A stretch of 10,100 nt of DNA from DASWHR01 sp036398095 (GTDB taxonomy: Bacteria > Actinomycetota > AC-67): assembly GCA_036398095.1 (NCBI GenBank), contig DASWHR010000124.1, positions 1 to 10,100 of the forward strand. The letters are read 5' to 3'. Positions 1 to 7,414 of the stretch are shown here, one piece after another. Numbering within the stretch: position 1 is the stretch's first letter; each line of letters begins with the position of its first letter. The position numbers were made by a program, and so were the translations under genes. Below the pieces are notes generated by a model, which was not told the DNA's origin, made no database searches, and saw nothing but the letters and a program-made list of their open reading frames with translations.

Positions 1-1716
1 CATCCCGCGATACGCCGACGACGTTCCCACGATCTGCGAGCCGAACCCGACGGTGGCCGGATACGCGGAGGCTTCCGGAACGCCGGCGACCATGCCGCTT
101 CCGTACATCAGGACCGCAACCGGCGAGGCGGTCGCGTTCGAGGCGATGCCGATCGTTGCCATCTGCTCGCCTTCGCCCGCGGGAGCGAACCGGATCGCGA
201 TGGTGCATGCCCCGCCGGCCGGCACCACCTGCAGCGAGCAGCCGTCGTGGACCATGCGGAACGAATCCGGATCGTCACCCGCGACCGACACCAAACCGAT
301 CGTGAGCGGCGCGGTCCCCGGATTGCGCACGACGACCGCATGCCGCTCGGACGAGGTCGCAACGACGCGCGGCTCGAAATGCATCGCAAGCGGCGAGACA
401 CCGATCGCCGGCACGCCCGAGGCATACCCCTGGCCGGTCAGCGCGACGGTGAACGTTCCGCCGTCGCTCAGAACCGACAGCGTCGCCGTCTTCACTCCGG
501 CCGATGTCGGCGCGAACCGCACCGACACACCGCATCCGTCACCCGGATCGACCACGTCGCCGGTGCAGGACTCGTCGTCCAGCGTGAACATCGCAGCGTC
601 CGCGCCGGCGAACCGGACGCCGGAAACGTTCAACGGCGCGGCGCCGTCGCTGACGACGCGAATCCCGCGCGGGCCCGACTGCGTCCCGGAAAGAACCGTT
701 CCGAACGAAACGACGGACGGCTCGGCATGCCCTGCCGGCACCGGTGTGGACTCCCCCGTCCCCGACAGCGGCACGCGAAGCTCGCCGCCGGTCGTGTCCA
801 GCGCCAGCGTCCCCGACCAGCCGCCGAAGTAGGGCGGCACGAACTGAACGTCCACTCGGCACGAGCGTCCCGGCATGACCGTCGCGCCGGCGCACTCGTC
901 GGACACGACGGAGTAGGCGGCCGAGGAATCGTCTTGGATCGAGGCCGCATTCGCCTGCACCGGCCCGGTGCCGCCGTTGTGCAACTCGACCGAGCGGATC
1001 GCAGACGCAAGCAGCGGCCGGCGGCCGAAGTCAACCGAGGACGGCAGAGCAGCGGCTGCCGCGACTTCCGGTGTCTGGCCGGTCGCTTCCAGTCCGACCG
1101 AGATATTCGCCCCCGCGTTGTTCGGAACCGACAAGGCCGCATCGAAGCCGCCGACGGCCGACGGCGCGAACGACACGCGTACCGTGCACGCCCCTCCCGG
1201 CGGCACGCTTACTCCGGCGCACCCGTCAGAGGCGACCCGGAACTGGCCCGCATTCGTTCCGACCAGCGACGACGTTCCCAGCACCAGCGCAGCCGTGCCG
1301 CTGTTGGAGATCTGCACCGACTTGGTCACGGTCGATCCCGGCACAAGCGTCTCCCACTTGAAGACTCGCTTGCCGGTCCGGTACTGCGGGAGCGGACCCG
1401 TGCTCCCGTTCCCGCTCATCGGCACCGAGTGCGGGCTGCCGGGCGCGTTCGAGCTGATCGTGATCGTTCCGCTGTCCGCGGTGAAATTGGTCGCGTGATA
1501 CACAACGCCGATCGAGCACGACATCCCCGGACTGAGCGTGCGAGCCACGCATTGGTTGGACACGATCTCGAACGACGCCGACCCCGCTTGGGTGACCTCA
1601 CCGGTCGTGAGCGTAATGTTCCCGGCGTTCGACAACTTGAGCGTGGTCACCGGCGAGGTCGTCCCAATCTGCCGGCCGCCGAACCCAAGGGCGGGCGGGT
1701 CGAGGGAGGCGACGGG
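1..1716 (-). repeat. Tandem ~327-bp coding repeats: five complete Ig-like domains plus the start of a sixth
   Basis: This is the C-terminal half of the giant secreted protein. Each repeat carries a C-x10-C pair with Pro and Gly (PG or PAG) just before the second cysteine. The pairs are C875/C886, C985/C996, C1094/C1105, C1203/C1214 and C1312/C1323, so the period is 110, 109, 109 and 109 residues. A sixth repeat opens at about residue 1366 (TVGFGSQIVGTSS) and is cut by the window edge. The repeats are clearly related as protein but not near-identical as DNA, which suggests old duplications rather than recent expansion. The pattern matches choice-of-anchor-D/HYDIN-type Ig domains, in which the cysteines probably form a disulfide in the secreted protein. 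Confidence 0.85.
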
Positions 1717-4173
1717 GGTGCGCTCGCCGATGAACCGCTCCCAGATGCCGCGGCCGTGCGTCGCCGCGCGCAGGCGCTGGTTGATCGACCCCGCGCGCGT
1801 GACCGCGAGCTGGTAGACGGGAACGATCGGCATCCCGGCCATCGGGTTCCAGGACGCTCCCTTGTTCGCCGTCATGAACACGCCGACATCGGTGGCGGCG
1901 TAGAGCGTGTTGGAGTCCCGTGGGTCGATGGCAAGATCGTTGACCGGCACGTCGGGCATTCCCCACGCTGCGCGCGTCCACGTCGGACCGGCCGAGAGCA
2001 AATTCGTCGTCTTCCAGATCTGGCGCTCGGCCGAGCCCAGATACCGGCTGAGCGACACGTAGGCGGTGTTGTTGTCGCTCGAATCGATGACGATCGACGA
2101 GACGAACGCTTTCTCCCAGAGTCCGGTTACGTCAACGAGGGAACCGCCGTTGGTGGTGCGATAGACCTCGCCGCCGGATGTGCCGACCACGCGAAGATTG
2201 TCGTTTGTCGGTCCGATCGCGATCGCGCTGATCGGATCGGGAACGCTGCCGGCGCTCTTGTGGTTGTCGCCGCCGTCGGCCGATCGCCACAGGGTGGTCG
2301 AGCCCAGATAGATCGTGTTCGGCGAACCCGGCCCCAGCACGAGCGGCGGATAGAAGAGAATATCTTGCCCGCAGTCGATGCCGTTGGCCTTCTTGTCGTT
2401 GCGGCACCCGATAATCTCCAGGTTTCCCGCTGCGGCATCGGCGAGGGACTTGTATCGGGCATAGAAGATGCGCTTCGAGGTCGCGTAGAAGGTGTGGTAC
2501 AGCCGCGCGCCGCCCGCACTTCCGTCGATGGCTGTGTAGCCGCCGTCACCGCCGGCCACGGTGCTCCAGACGCCGCCGCTGCGCATCACCGTCCCGTTGT
2601 CCTGCGTCCCGCCGATGATCAGCGCGCCGTCGGTCGGATGCGTCGCGACGCCGACGAACTGCGTCGCCGAGAAACCCTTCGTGTTGCGGCTCAGCCAGGT
2701 CGCGCCCGCGTCGGTCGAGCGCCAGATGCCGCCGTCGTTGCCAACGTAGACGGTGTCCGGATGAGACGGCGAGAACGCGAGCGCGTGCGTGTCGGCGTGG
2801 AGCCCGGCTTGCGACGTCGAAAAGTCGATTCCGTTGGTCGAGCGGAGCATCGCGGCTCCCGGATCCTCGGTGCCCGCAGATCCGCCGATCAGGATCGTGT
2901 TCGGCTTGGTGGGATGGACGGCAAGGGCTTGATCGTACCAGCATTGCGGACTGCAGAAGCCGCCCGGGTCCGCGATTCTGACCCAGTTCTGGCCACCGTC
3001 GATGGACCGGACAACCGCCCCCGCGTAGTAGGAGCCGTCGACGCGCTCGGAGGCTTCCACGCCTGCGACGATCGTCGGAGGCGTCGTCCCGCCGCCCATC
3101 CCGAACTCCACGCGAAACGCGCTGCCGTAGACGCGCGTGAACGCAGGCGAGGTGCTCCACGGGTTCGTCGAACGGTAGATTCCGTCGTCAGTCTCCGCGT
3201 CGGTTGTGATCAGGCCGATCAGCAGCGTGTTTGTCGCGGGCAGCGCCAGGTCCGTCGCGCCCGCCGCCGTCGAAGGCAGCGTCGACACTGCCTGGTGCGT
3301 CGGAGCGGCCGAGTTGATCGACGTCACGCGATAGAGCGCATTGACGGGGTCGTTTCGCTGACACCCGACGCCGGAACGACCTAGCGTCACGCCCATCAGC
3401 ATCTGGTTCGCGTCGGTGGGATGCGGGATGATCCGGCTGACCGAACGGCGCTGCAGTTCACTGCCCGCATCGAACGGACCGCGGAGCGTCGCTGCGGTCG
3501 ATGCGTTCTCGATCCGATACCAGCCGACGCCGCCCAGGCTGTCGCACGAGAGATTTGGCTCGCCGGTGCCGACGTAGAGCGTTTCGGGATTGACCGGCGA
3601 CAGCGCCAACGCGCCGATCGCCAGCGAGGCCGCCTGATCCAGCAGCGCCTTCCAGGTCGCGCCCCCGTCGATCGTCCGGTACAGGCCTCCGCCTGCGGTC
3701 CCCGCATAGACGATGAGCGGGTTGGTCGGGTGAATCGCCAGCGAGATCGTGCGCCCCGACGTCGGATCGGTACGCTCGTAGGTCGACCCGCCCGGAATCG
3801 GGTCGGGTCCGTAGGGAACCCAGTCGTTGGTCGGTGGGTTGCCGAACTGGATCCGGGGGATCTGATCGAGCCGGCGCTTGACTTCCAGCGCGGCATTCAG
3901 CCGCGGGTTGACGACTCCGTCCGGGAGCGCACCGACTCGCTGTCGCATGTACGCGTCGCGCATCATCACGTATTCGCGCTTGGAGACGCCGTCGGCGTAC
4001 TCGCCCATGTCGGGGTCAACGGACGTGCCGCCCTGCGCCGGCAACAGCGGGTGCACGATGTCGCGCGGATCCAGCGGCGCGGCCGGATCGGCGAACACGG
4101 CGCCGGAGATCATCACGACGATGCACGCAGCCAGCGCCGCCGGGCGCGCGCGCGGTTTGCTCGAAGTCGTCAT
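1..4173 (-). CDS. Secreted Asp-box beta-propeller protein with tandem choice-of-anchor-D (HYDIN-like) Ig domains, C-terminus beyond window
   Basis: One open minus-strand frame runs from ATG at 4173 to the left edge, 1391 codons without a stop, so the 3' end is missing. Residues 1-28 are a signal peptide (Lys/Arg start, hydrophobic core, AVFA before Asp29). Residues ~110-815 are a beta-propeller of the BNR/Asp-box, sortilin-like type. Asp-box motifs include RTIDGGATW (~166-174), RSIDGGQNW (~388), RSTDAGATW (~485), RSADGGDNH (~629) and a degenerate NKGASW (~770). The propeller closes with ATHGRGIWE, common at the end of such propellers. From ~820 five Ig-like domains follow, each with an FG-type opening, a C-x10-C pair and a closing SGxG-like strand; a sixth starts at ~1366. 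The start is supported by AGGAG 9 nt upstream. No sialidase catalytic set is evident, so adhesion or binding is more likely than hydrolysis; this is inference. The collagen-like gene 15 bp upstream suggests co-expression. Any membrane or cell-wall anchor would lie in the unseen C-terminus. Confidence 0.9.
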   Translation of the reverse strand, partial: MTTSSKPRARPAALAACIVVMISGAVFADPAAPLDPRDIVHPLLPAQGGTSVDPDMGEYADGVSKREYVMMRDAYMRQRVGALPDGVVNPRLNAALEVKRRLDQIPRIQFGNPPTNDWVPYGPDPIPGGSTYERTDPTSGRTISLAIHPTNPLIVYAGTAGGGLYRTIDGGATWKALLDQAASLAIGALALSPVNPETLYVGTGEPNLSCDSLGGVGWYRIENASTAATLRGPFDAGSELQRRSVSRIIPHPTDANQMLMGVTLGRSGVGCQRNDPVNALYRVTSINSAAPTHQAVSTLPSTAAGATDLALPATNTLLIGLITTDAETDDGIYRSTNPWSTSPAFTRVYGSAFRVEFGMGGGTTPPTIVAGVEASERVDGSYYAGAVVRSIDGGQNWVRIADPGGFCSPQCWYDQALAVHPTKPNTILIGGSAGTEDPGAAMLRSTNGIDFSTSQAGLHADTHALAFSPSHPDTVYVGNDGGIWRSTDAGATWLSRNTKGFSATQFVGVATHPTDGALIIGGTQDNGTVMRSGGVWSTVAGGDGGYTAIDGSAGGARLYHTFYATSKRIFYARYKSLADAAAGNLEIIGCRNDKKANGIDCGQDILFYPPLVLGPGSPNTIYLGSTTLWRSADGGDNHKSAGSVPDPISAIAIGPTNDNLRVVGTSGGEVYRTTNGGSLVDVTGLWEKAFVSSIVIDSSDNNTAYVSLSRYLGSAERQIWKTTNLLSAGPTWTRAAWGMPDVPVNDLAIDPRDSNTLYAATDVGVFMTANKGASWNPMAGMPIVPVYQLAVTRAGSINQRLRAATHGRGIWERFIGERTPVASLDPPALGFGGRQIGTTSPVTTLKLSNAGNITLTTGEVTQAGSASFEIVSNQCVARTLSPGMSCSIGVVYHATNFTADSGTITISSNAPGSPHSVPMSGNGSTGPLPQYRTGKRVFKWETLVPGSTVTKSVQISNSGTAALVLGTSSLVGTNAGQFRVASDGCAGVSVPPGGACTVRVSFAPSAVGGFDAALSVPNNAGANISVGLEATGQTPEVAAAAALPSSVDFGRRPLLASAIRSVELHNGGTGPVQANAASIQDDSSAAYSVVSDECAGATVMPGRSCRVDVQFVPPYFGGWSGTLALDTTGGELRVPLSGTGESTPVPAGHAEPSVVSFGTVLSGTQSGPRGIRVVSDGAAPLNVSGVRFAGADAAMFTLDDESCTGDVVDPGDGCGVSVRFAPTSAGVKTATLSVLSDGGTFTVALTGQGYASGVPAIGVSPLAMHFEPRVVATSSERHAVVVRNPGTAPLTIGLVSVAGDDPDSFRMVHDGCSLQVVPAGGACTIAIRFAPAGEGEQMATIGIASNATASPVAVLMYGSGMVAGVPEASAYPATVGFGSQIVGTSSAYRGM

Positions 4174-4182
4174 TTGAAATCG

Positions 4183-4187
4183 CTCCT
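4183..4187 (-). promoter_or_regulatory. Ribosome binding site of the propeller/Ig gene
   Basis: The minus strand reads AGGAG here, 9 nt before ATG 4173. It lies inside the 15-bp gap after the collagen-like gene's TGA (4191-4189). The tight spacing supports the start choice and suggests translation on one mRNA with the upstream gene. Confidence 0.75.
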
Positions 4188-4188
4188 G

Positions 4189-4869
4189 TCAGGAGGCGTT
4201 GGCGCAGACGGCGTATGCCGCCAGCGTCGCGCTCGTCGTTCCCGCGTTGCGCGCGAAGACGATCCAGGTGTTGTCGTCGAGCGGCCGCGAGTCGGTGGAG
4301 TACATGTTCGAGCCCGACGACCCGGGTCCGCCGCCGATCACGACTTTGCCGAGCGGACAGTCGACCGTGGCGCTGCCGTAGCCGCCGGCCACGATCGTGA
4401 CCGCCGTCCCCACGACGCGCTGATAGCCGGAAACGCCCGCCGGACCCTGCGGCCCCGTCGCACCCTGCGCTCCGGTCGCACCCTGCGGCCCGGTCGCACC
4501 CTGCGGCCCGGTCGCGCCCTGCGGACCCTCGGGGCCTTCGACTCCGGGCGGTCCCATCGGTCCTTCCGGTCCGGCCGGTCCGGCCGGTCCCGCGAACCCG
4601 CGGGGTCCCTGCGGTCCGGGCGGTCCGACCGGTCCGACAGGACCTTCGGGGCCGGCCGGGCCTTTCCCGTCGGGAGACAAGGTGGCGGATGCCTCCCCGG
4701 GCAGGCACGCGGCGGATGAGTCCACGATCCGGACCAAACCGGTCACCGTGCTGTAACAGGCCTTGAAAAGACCATCCGCTCCAGGGATGGCCGCAAGGGC
4801 TCCGACCAGCGAAAACACAACCACCCCGGCGACCACGCCGGAAATGACGCTTCCTCGACCGAATCTCAT
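4189..4869 (-). CDS. Secreted bacterial collagen-like protein
   Basis: This is a 226-aa exported protein predicted to form a trimeric collagen-type helix outside the cell. Residues ~1-28 form a signal peptide or N-terminal anchor: MRFGRGS, then a hydrophobic stretch ending ALAAIPG. Residues ~33-62 are a small module with C38 and C55 (GLFKACYS, GLVRIVD, CLPGE) that I know from many collagen-like and other secreted proteins of high-GC bacteria. Residues 70-147 are 26 uninterrupted G-X-Y triplets. The first part is proline-rich (GPx) and the later part alternates GAT and GPQ. Residues ~148-226 form a C-terminal domain with C171 and C222 (DCPLGKVVIGGG ... YAVCA), probably a globular cap or trimerisation domain. 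The start has GGAGG 5 nt upstream. The gene is first of an apparent two-gene unit with the propeller/Ig gene. A promoter is expected in the 112-bp gap behind the kinase gene, but I see no convincing boxes there. Confidence 0.92.
   Translation of the reverse strand: MRFGRGSVISGVVAGVVVFSLVGALAAIPGADGLFKACYSTVTGLVRIVDSSAACLPGEASATLSPDGKGPAGPEGPVGPVGPPGPQGPRGFAGPAGPAGPEGPMGPPGVEGPEGPQGATGPQGATGPQGATGAQGATGPQGPAGVSGYQRVVGTAVTIVAGGYGSATVDCPLGKVVIGGGPGSSGSNMYSTDSRPLDDNTWIVFARNAGTTSATLAAYAVCANAS
4451..4522 (-). repeat. Four tandem 18-bp repeats inside the collagen-like gene
   Basis: Four consecutive 18-bp units on the plus strand (4451-4468, 4469-4486, 4487-4504, 4505-4522) follow the pattern ggcccggtcgcaccctgc with 1-3 mismatches. 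On the coding strand each encodes a GATGPQ-type hexapeptide, that is two collagen triplets. As a whole-codon tandem array it could gain or lose units by slippage without a frameshift, changing helix length in steps of six residues. Confidence 0.85.
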
Positions 4870-4874
4870 GAACC

Positions 4875-4879
4875 CCTCC
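4875..4879 (-). promoter_or_regulatory. Ribosome binding site of the collagen-like gene
   Basis: The minus strand reads GGAGG within GGGAGGGG, with 5 nt before ATG 4869. This strong match fixes the start and suggests high translation. Confidence 0.75.
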
Positions 4880-4981
4880 CGACAGCCTGTTTGGTCACCC
4901 TTGAGGCGTTAAGGAAGGGATAACAATGTTTCGAGGTCGGACCGCGACGACATCGACCGCGGAGAGCGGCGCCGGGCGTCT

Positions 4982-6832
4982 CTACGCGGTCGCGCGCGCG
5001 TCCCGGCCCAGGTCGCTCGCGCGTCGCTTCGGCGGCGAGGACAGCGGCAGGGTAAAGCGGAAGGCGCTGCCGCGGCCGGGATCGCTGTCGACGGCGATGG
5101 TGCCGCCGTGCAACTCGACGAACCGGCGCGTGAGCGCCAAACCCAGGCCGGCGCCTTCGACGCCACGCGCACCCGCGGCCCGCTCGAACGGCTCGAAGAT
5201 GACGGCGGCTTCCTCGGGGCTCATCCCGGGTCCGGTGTCGGCGACGCACACGACGACCGCGCCGTGATCTTCCGCCGCCGACACGGTGACCGATCCGCCG
5301 GCGGGCGTGAACTTGATCGCGTTGCCGATCAGATTGAGCAGCACCTGCCGGACGCGACCGGCATCGGCGCGAACGTGCGGCAGGCGCGCGGGAATCTTGA
5401 CGACGAGCCGGAGATCGGCGGCCCCGGCGAGCGAGCGGCACACGGCCTCGACGTCGGCGACCACGTCCCGCAAGCGGACGGGCCGCATCTCGAACTCGAC
5501 TTTGCCGGCTTCGATCTTGGCCAGGTCCAGCAGATCGTTGATCAGCGTGAGCAGATGCGTCCCCGATGCATGAATGTCGCGCGCGATCCTGCGAACGTCC
5601 TTGGTCGAGGGCGGACCGAAAGCGGGATCGCCCAGGAAATCGGCGAATCCGATCACCGCGTTGAGCGGCGTGCGCAGTTCGTGCGACATCGTGGCGAGGA
5701 ACTGCGATTTCGCCTCGCTCACACGCGCCAGCTCGGCGTTGACGCGCTCCAATTCCGCGGTGCGCTCGGCGACCTTGCGTTCCAACTCTTCGTGCGACGC
5801 TTGCAATTCCGCGGCCATCACGTTGAACGATTCGGCCAGCCGGCCGATCTCGTCGCGCGTTGCGACCTCGGCCCGCGTGGAGAGCGATCCCTGTTCGAGC
5901 GCCTTGGTTGCCGCGACCAGATCGCCGACCGGCACCGACACCGATCGCGACGCGCGCCAGCCGATCGCAAGCGCCAGCAGCACGGCCGCGGCGACGAGCA
6001 ACCCCAGCGCGTTCGTGCGCGCGGAGCCGCCGGGGACGGCGTCGCTCGCGCGGATCCCCATGCCGAGCACACCGAGCACGCGGCCGGACGCCGTCAGCGG
6101 CGCGTACAACGTTTCGACGCGATCGCTGCCGTCGCCGTAGCCGCTCCGCAGTCCGTCGCGCTCCACAGAACGGAAAGGCACCGGCGCGCCGGCGCCGGCG
6201 ATCCGCGTGCCCGCAGACGAAAAGAGCGTCATCCGGACCCCGGTTCCGGCGGCCATGTCGGCGATGATTTGCTCGGCCCGCTCGGATGCCACGACCGCGC
6301 CGACGACGGCGCCGCCGAGATCCTTGGCCGCAACGACCGCACGGATGCGATCGCCGTCGAGCACGATCGTGGATTCGGTCTGCACATCCCCGCGAGCCGC
6401 GTGGCGAATCTCCGCCAGGTCGGCGCGACCGCCCGTCGAAGCGACGGGATTGCCGGACTCGAGACGCACGGTGACGACGACCGAGCCGGTCGCGTCGACG
6501 ACGGACAACGATTCGTGGCCGGCGTTGGCGGCGATGCCTTCGATGAGCGCGGTAAGCCGGACGCTGTCGCGCTGCGCGAGCGCCTCGCCGAGTCCTTCGG
6601 TGTGCGCGGCGAAGCGCACCGTTTCGATCAGGCGAGCGCCGGCCGTCGAAAACGTGCTTCGACCGACTTCAAGCGCGACCGCAAGCCGCGTCGAAGCGAC
6701 GCCGCTGGCTTCGCGCGCCGTGCCGGACAGCAACACCTGCGTTCCGAGCACGCCCCAGACGAGCATCGAAATCAGGAACGGCACCAGCAGCTTCGCTGCG
6801 ATCGGGAGGTCGCGGTAACGGGGTCGCCTCAT
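4982..6832 (-). CDS. Membrane sensor histidine kinase with extracytoplasmic sensor, HAMP, HisKA and HATPase_c domains
   Basis: This is a 616-aa two-component kinase that should autophosphorylate on a histidine in response to an outside signal. Numbered from ATG 6832, residues ~11-35 are TM1. Residues ~36-273 are a large extracytoplasmic region that looks Cache-like (SVVDATGSVV, later VLGVLGMGIRASD). Residues ~274-292 are TM2 and ~293-345 a HAMP domain. A coiled-coil linker (LERKVAERTAELERV) leads to HisKA with phospho-acceptor H384 in SHELRTPLN. The ATP-binding domain has an N box around N504 (NLIGNAIKF), G1 DTGPGM (532-537), FEPF (546-549) and G2 GAGLGLAL (560-567). All key residues are present. 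I chose ATG 6832 because GAGG sits 5 nt upstream and TM1 follows directly. In-frame starts at 6865 (ATG) and 6946 (TTG) add a polar N-terminus with no clear ribosome site. No response regulator is adjacent, so the partner is unknown. The gene is divergent from the small secreted-protein gene at 6961. Confidence 0.93.
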   Translation of the reverse strand: MRRPRYRDLPIAAKLLVPFLISMLVWGVLGTQVLLSGTAREASGVASTRLAVALEVGRSTFSTAGARLIETVRFAAHTEGLGEALAQRDSVRLTALIEGIAANAGHESLSVVDATGSVVVTVRLESGNPVASTGGRADLAEIRHAARGDVQTESTIVLDGDRIRAVVAAKDLGGAVVGAVVASERAEQIIADMAAGTGVRMTLFSSAGTRIAGAGAPVPFRSVERDGLRSGYGDGSDRVETLYAPLTASGRVLGVLGMGIRASDAVPGGSARTNALGLLVAAAVLLALAIGWRASRSVSVPVGDLVAATKALEQGSLSTRAEVATRDEIGRLAESFNVMAAELQASHEELERKVAERTAELERVNAELARVSEAKSQFLATMSHELRTPLNAVIGFADFLGDPAFGPPSTKDVRRIARDIHASGTHLLTLINDLLDLAKIEAGKVEFEMRPVRLRDVVADVEAVCRSLAGAADLRLVVKIPARLPHVRADAGRVRQVLLNLIGNAIKFTPAGGSVTVSAAEDHGAVVVCVADTGPGMSPEEAAVIFEPFERAAGARGVEGAGLGLALTRRFVELHGGTIAVDSDPGRGSAFRFTLPLSSPPKRRASDLGRDARATA

Positions 6833-6888
6833 CGGTCCCTCGGGTCGGCGGAAGTCTCCTTTCATGGTCGGACGACTCGATCGATGTC

Positions 6889-6916
6889 TTGACAGGCGAC
6901 ATGGACGCTTTACGGC
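6889..6916 (+). promoter_or_regulatory. Possible promoter for the small secreted protein
   Basis: A perfect TTGACA lies at 6889-6894, followed 16 bp later by TACGGC (6911-6916), a poor -10 match; CATAGA at 6916-6921 is an alternative with over-long spacing. The site is in the divergent region and ~45 bp before the GTG start at 6961, a suitable place. Only the -35-like box is convincing. Confidence 0.3.
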
Positions 6917-6944
6917 ATAGACCCGAATCGTTACCCTGTCGATC

Positions 6945-6954
6945 AAGAGGGGGG
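6945..6954 (+). promoter_or_regulatory. Purine-rich ribosome binding site deciding the GTG 6961 start
   Basis: AAGAGGGGGG ends 6 nt before GTG 6961. The same frame is open upstream, but only the GTG start puts a signal peptide at the N-terminus, so this site decides the start. Confidence 0.6.
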
Positions 6955-6960
6955 ATTTTC

Positions 6961-7413
6961 GTGGGTCGAACCATTCGGCTGTGCGTTGCCATCGTCGCGG
7001 CGAGCGCTGCTGTGGCCGGAGCCCCGGTGGCCGCGCAAAACGCTGCCGGCGAGCTGATCGTAACGAGCGGCCCGGTCCAGGACGGCTCGATGCAGGCGGT
7101 CGGCTACGCGCCCGACTTCGACGCCGGGTGCCGCTCGACGTTGTTCTCGTCGCTTCTGGTCATCGAAACCGCAACCGGCTCGGCGTTCGGCATCGTGCAC
7201 GGCGCGTGCGGCGTGCAATGGACGTCGATTCCCGCCGGCTCGTGCCGGTCCAACCTGCCCGCGCGGCCGGGATTCACCTGCTCGCATTCGGCCGGCGGCG
7301 TGACGCGGTTCGCGTTCACCGGCTCATCGCAGCCGCTCCGCGACTTCGGCTTCGCCGAGATCGACGACCGGGTCTGGTTCCAGGCCGGCGGTTTGGGCGC
7401 CGGCGCGGGCTGA
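6961..7413 (+). CDS. Small secreted four-cysteine protein of unknown function
   Basis: This is a 150-aa protein with a GTG start. Residues 1 to ~25 are a signal peptide: MGRTIRL, then an alanine/valine-rich core, with likely cleavage near VAAQ. The mature part has four cysteines, C57, C83, C95 and C107, enough for two disulfides, and ends in a glycine-rich tail (GGLGAGAG). The sequence looks like a compact beta-rich exported domain (VIETATGSAFGIVHG, FGFAEIDDRVWF), but I recognise no family. It is the only plus-strand gene in the window. It diverges from the kinase gene, leaving ~128 bp for shared control, and converges on the next gene with 1 bp between stop codons. A target of the neighbouring kinase, or part of the surface locus, is possible but unproven. 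The gene call rests on the ribosome site, the signal peptide and the fit between its neighbours. Confidence 0.75.
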   Translation: MGRTIRLCVAIVAASAAVAGAPVAAQNAAGELIVTSGPVQDGSMQAVGYAPDFDAGCRSTLFSSLLVIETATGSAFGIVHGACGVQWTSIPAGSCRSNLPARPGFTCSHSAGGVTRFAFTGSSQPLRDFGFAEIDDRVWFQAGGLGAGAG

Positions 7414-7414
7414 C

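Noticed and set aside
247..3384. A 1045-codon plus-strand open frame opposite the propeller/Ig gene
   Set aside because: It is extremely rich in Arg, Asp and His with no domain, signal peptide or ribosome site. The minus-strand frame here has clear Asp-boxes, repeats and a signal peptide. The plus frame is an antisense shadow caused by high GC.
4451..4522. CRISPR-like array
   Set aside because: The 18-bp units are directly adjacent with no spacers and encode collagen triplets.
3421..4719. A 432-codon plus-strand frame opposite the 5' part of the propeller gene and the collagen gene
   Set aside because: Its repetitive RSGRS/RTLRPGRT-type tail is simply the reverse of the collagen triplet repeat; no independent support.
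4870..4981. Terminator or promoter between the kinase and the collagen-like gene
   Set aside because: Only weak short inverted repeats without a T-run and no convincing -35/-10 pair were visible.
5108..6892. A 594-codon plus-strand frame opposite the histidine kinase
   Set aside because: Arginine-rich antisense shadow; the kinase on the minus strand has all catalytic motifs.
6833..6946. Longer kinase N-terminus from TTG 6946 or ATG 6865
   Set aside because: The added residues are polar, have no good ribosome site and would overlap the divergent promoter region. ATG 6832 has GAGG at the right distance and leads directly into TM1. ATG 6865 cannot be fully excluded.
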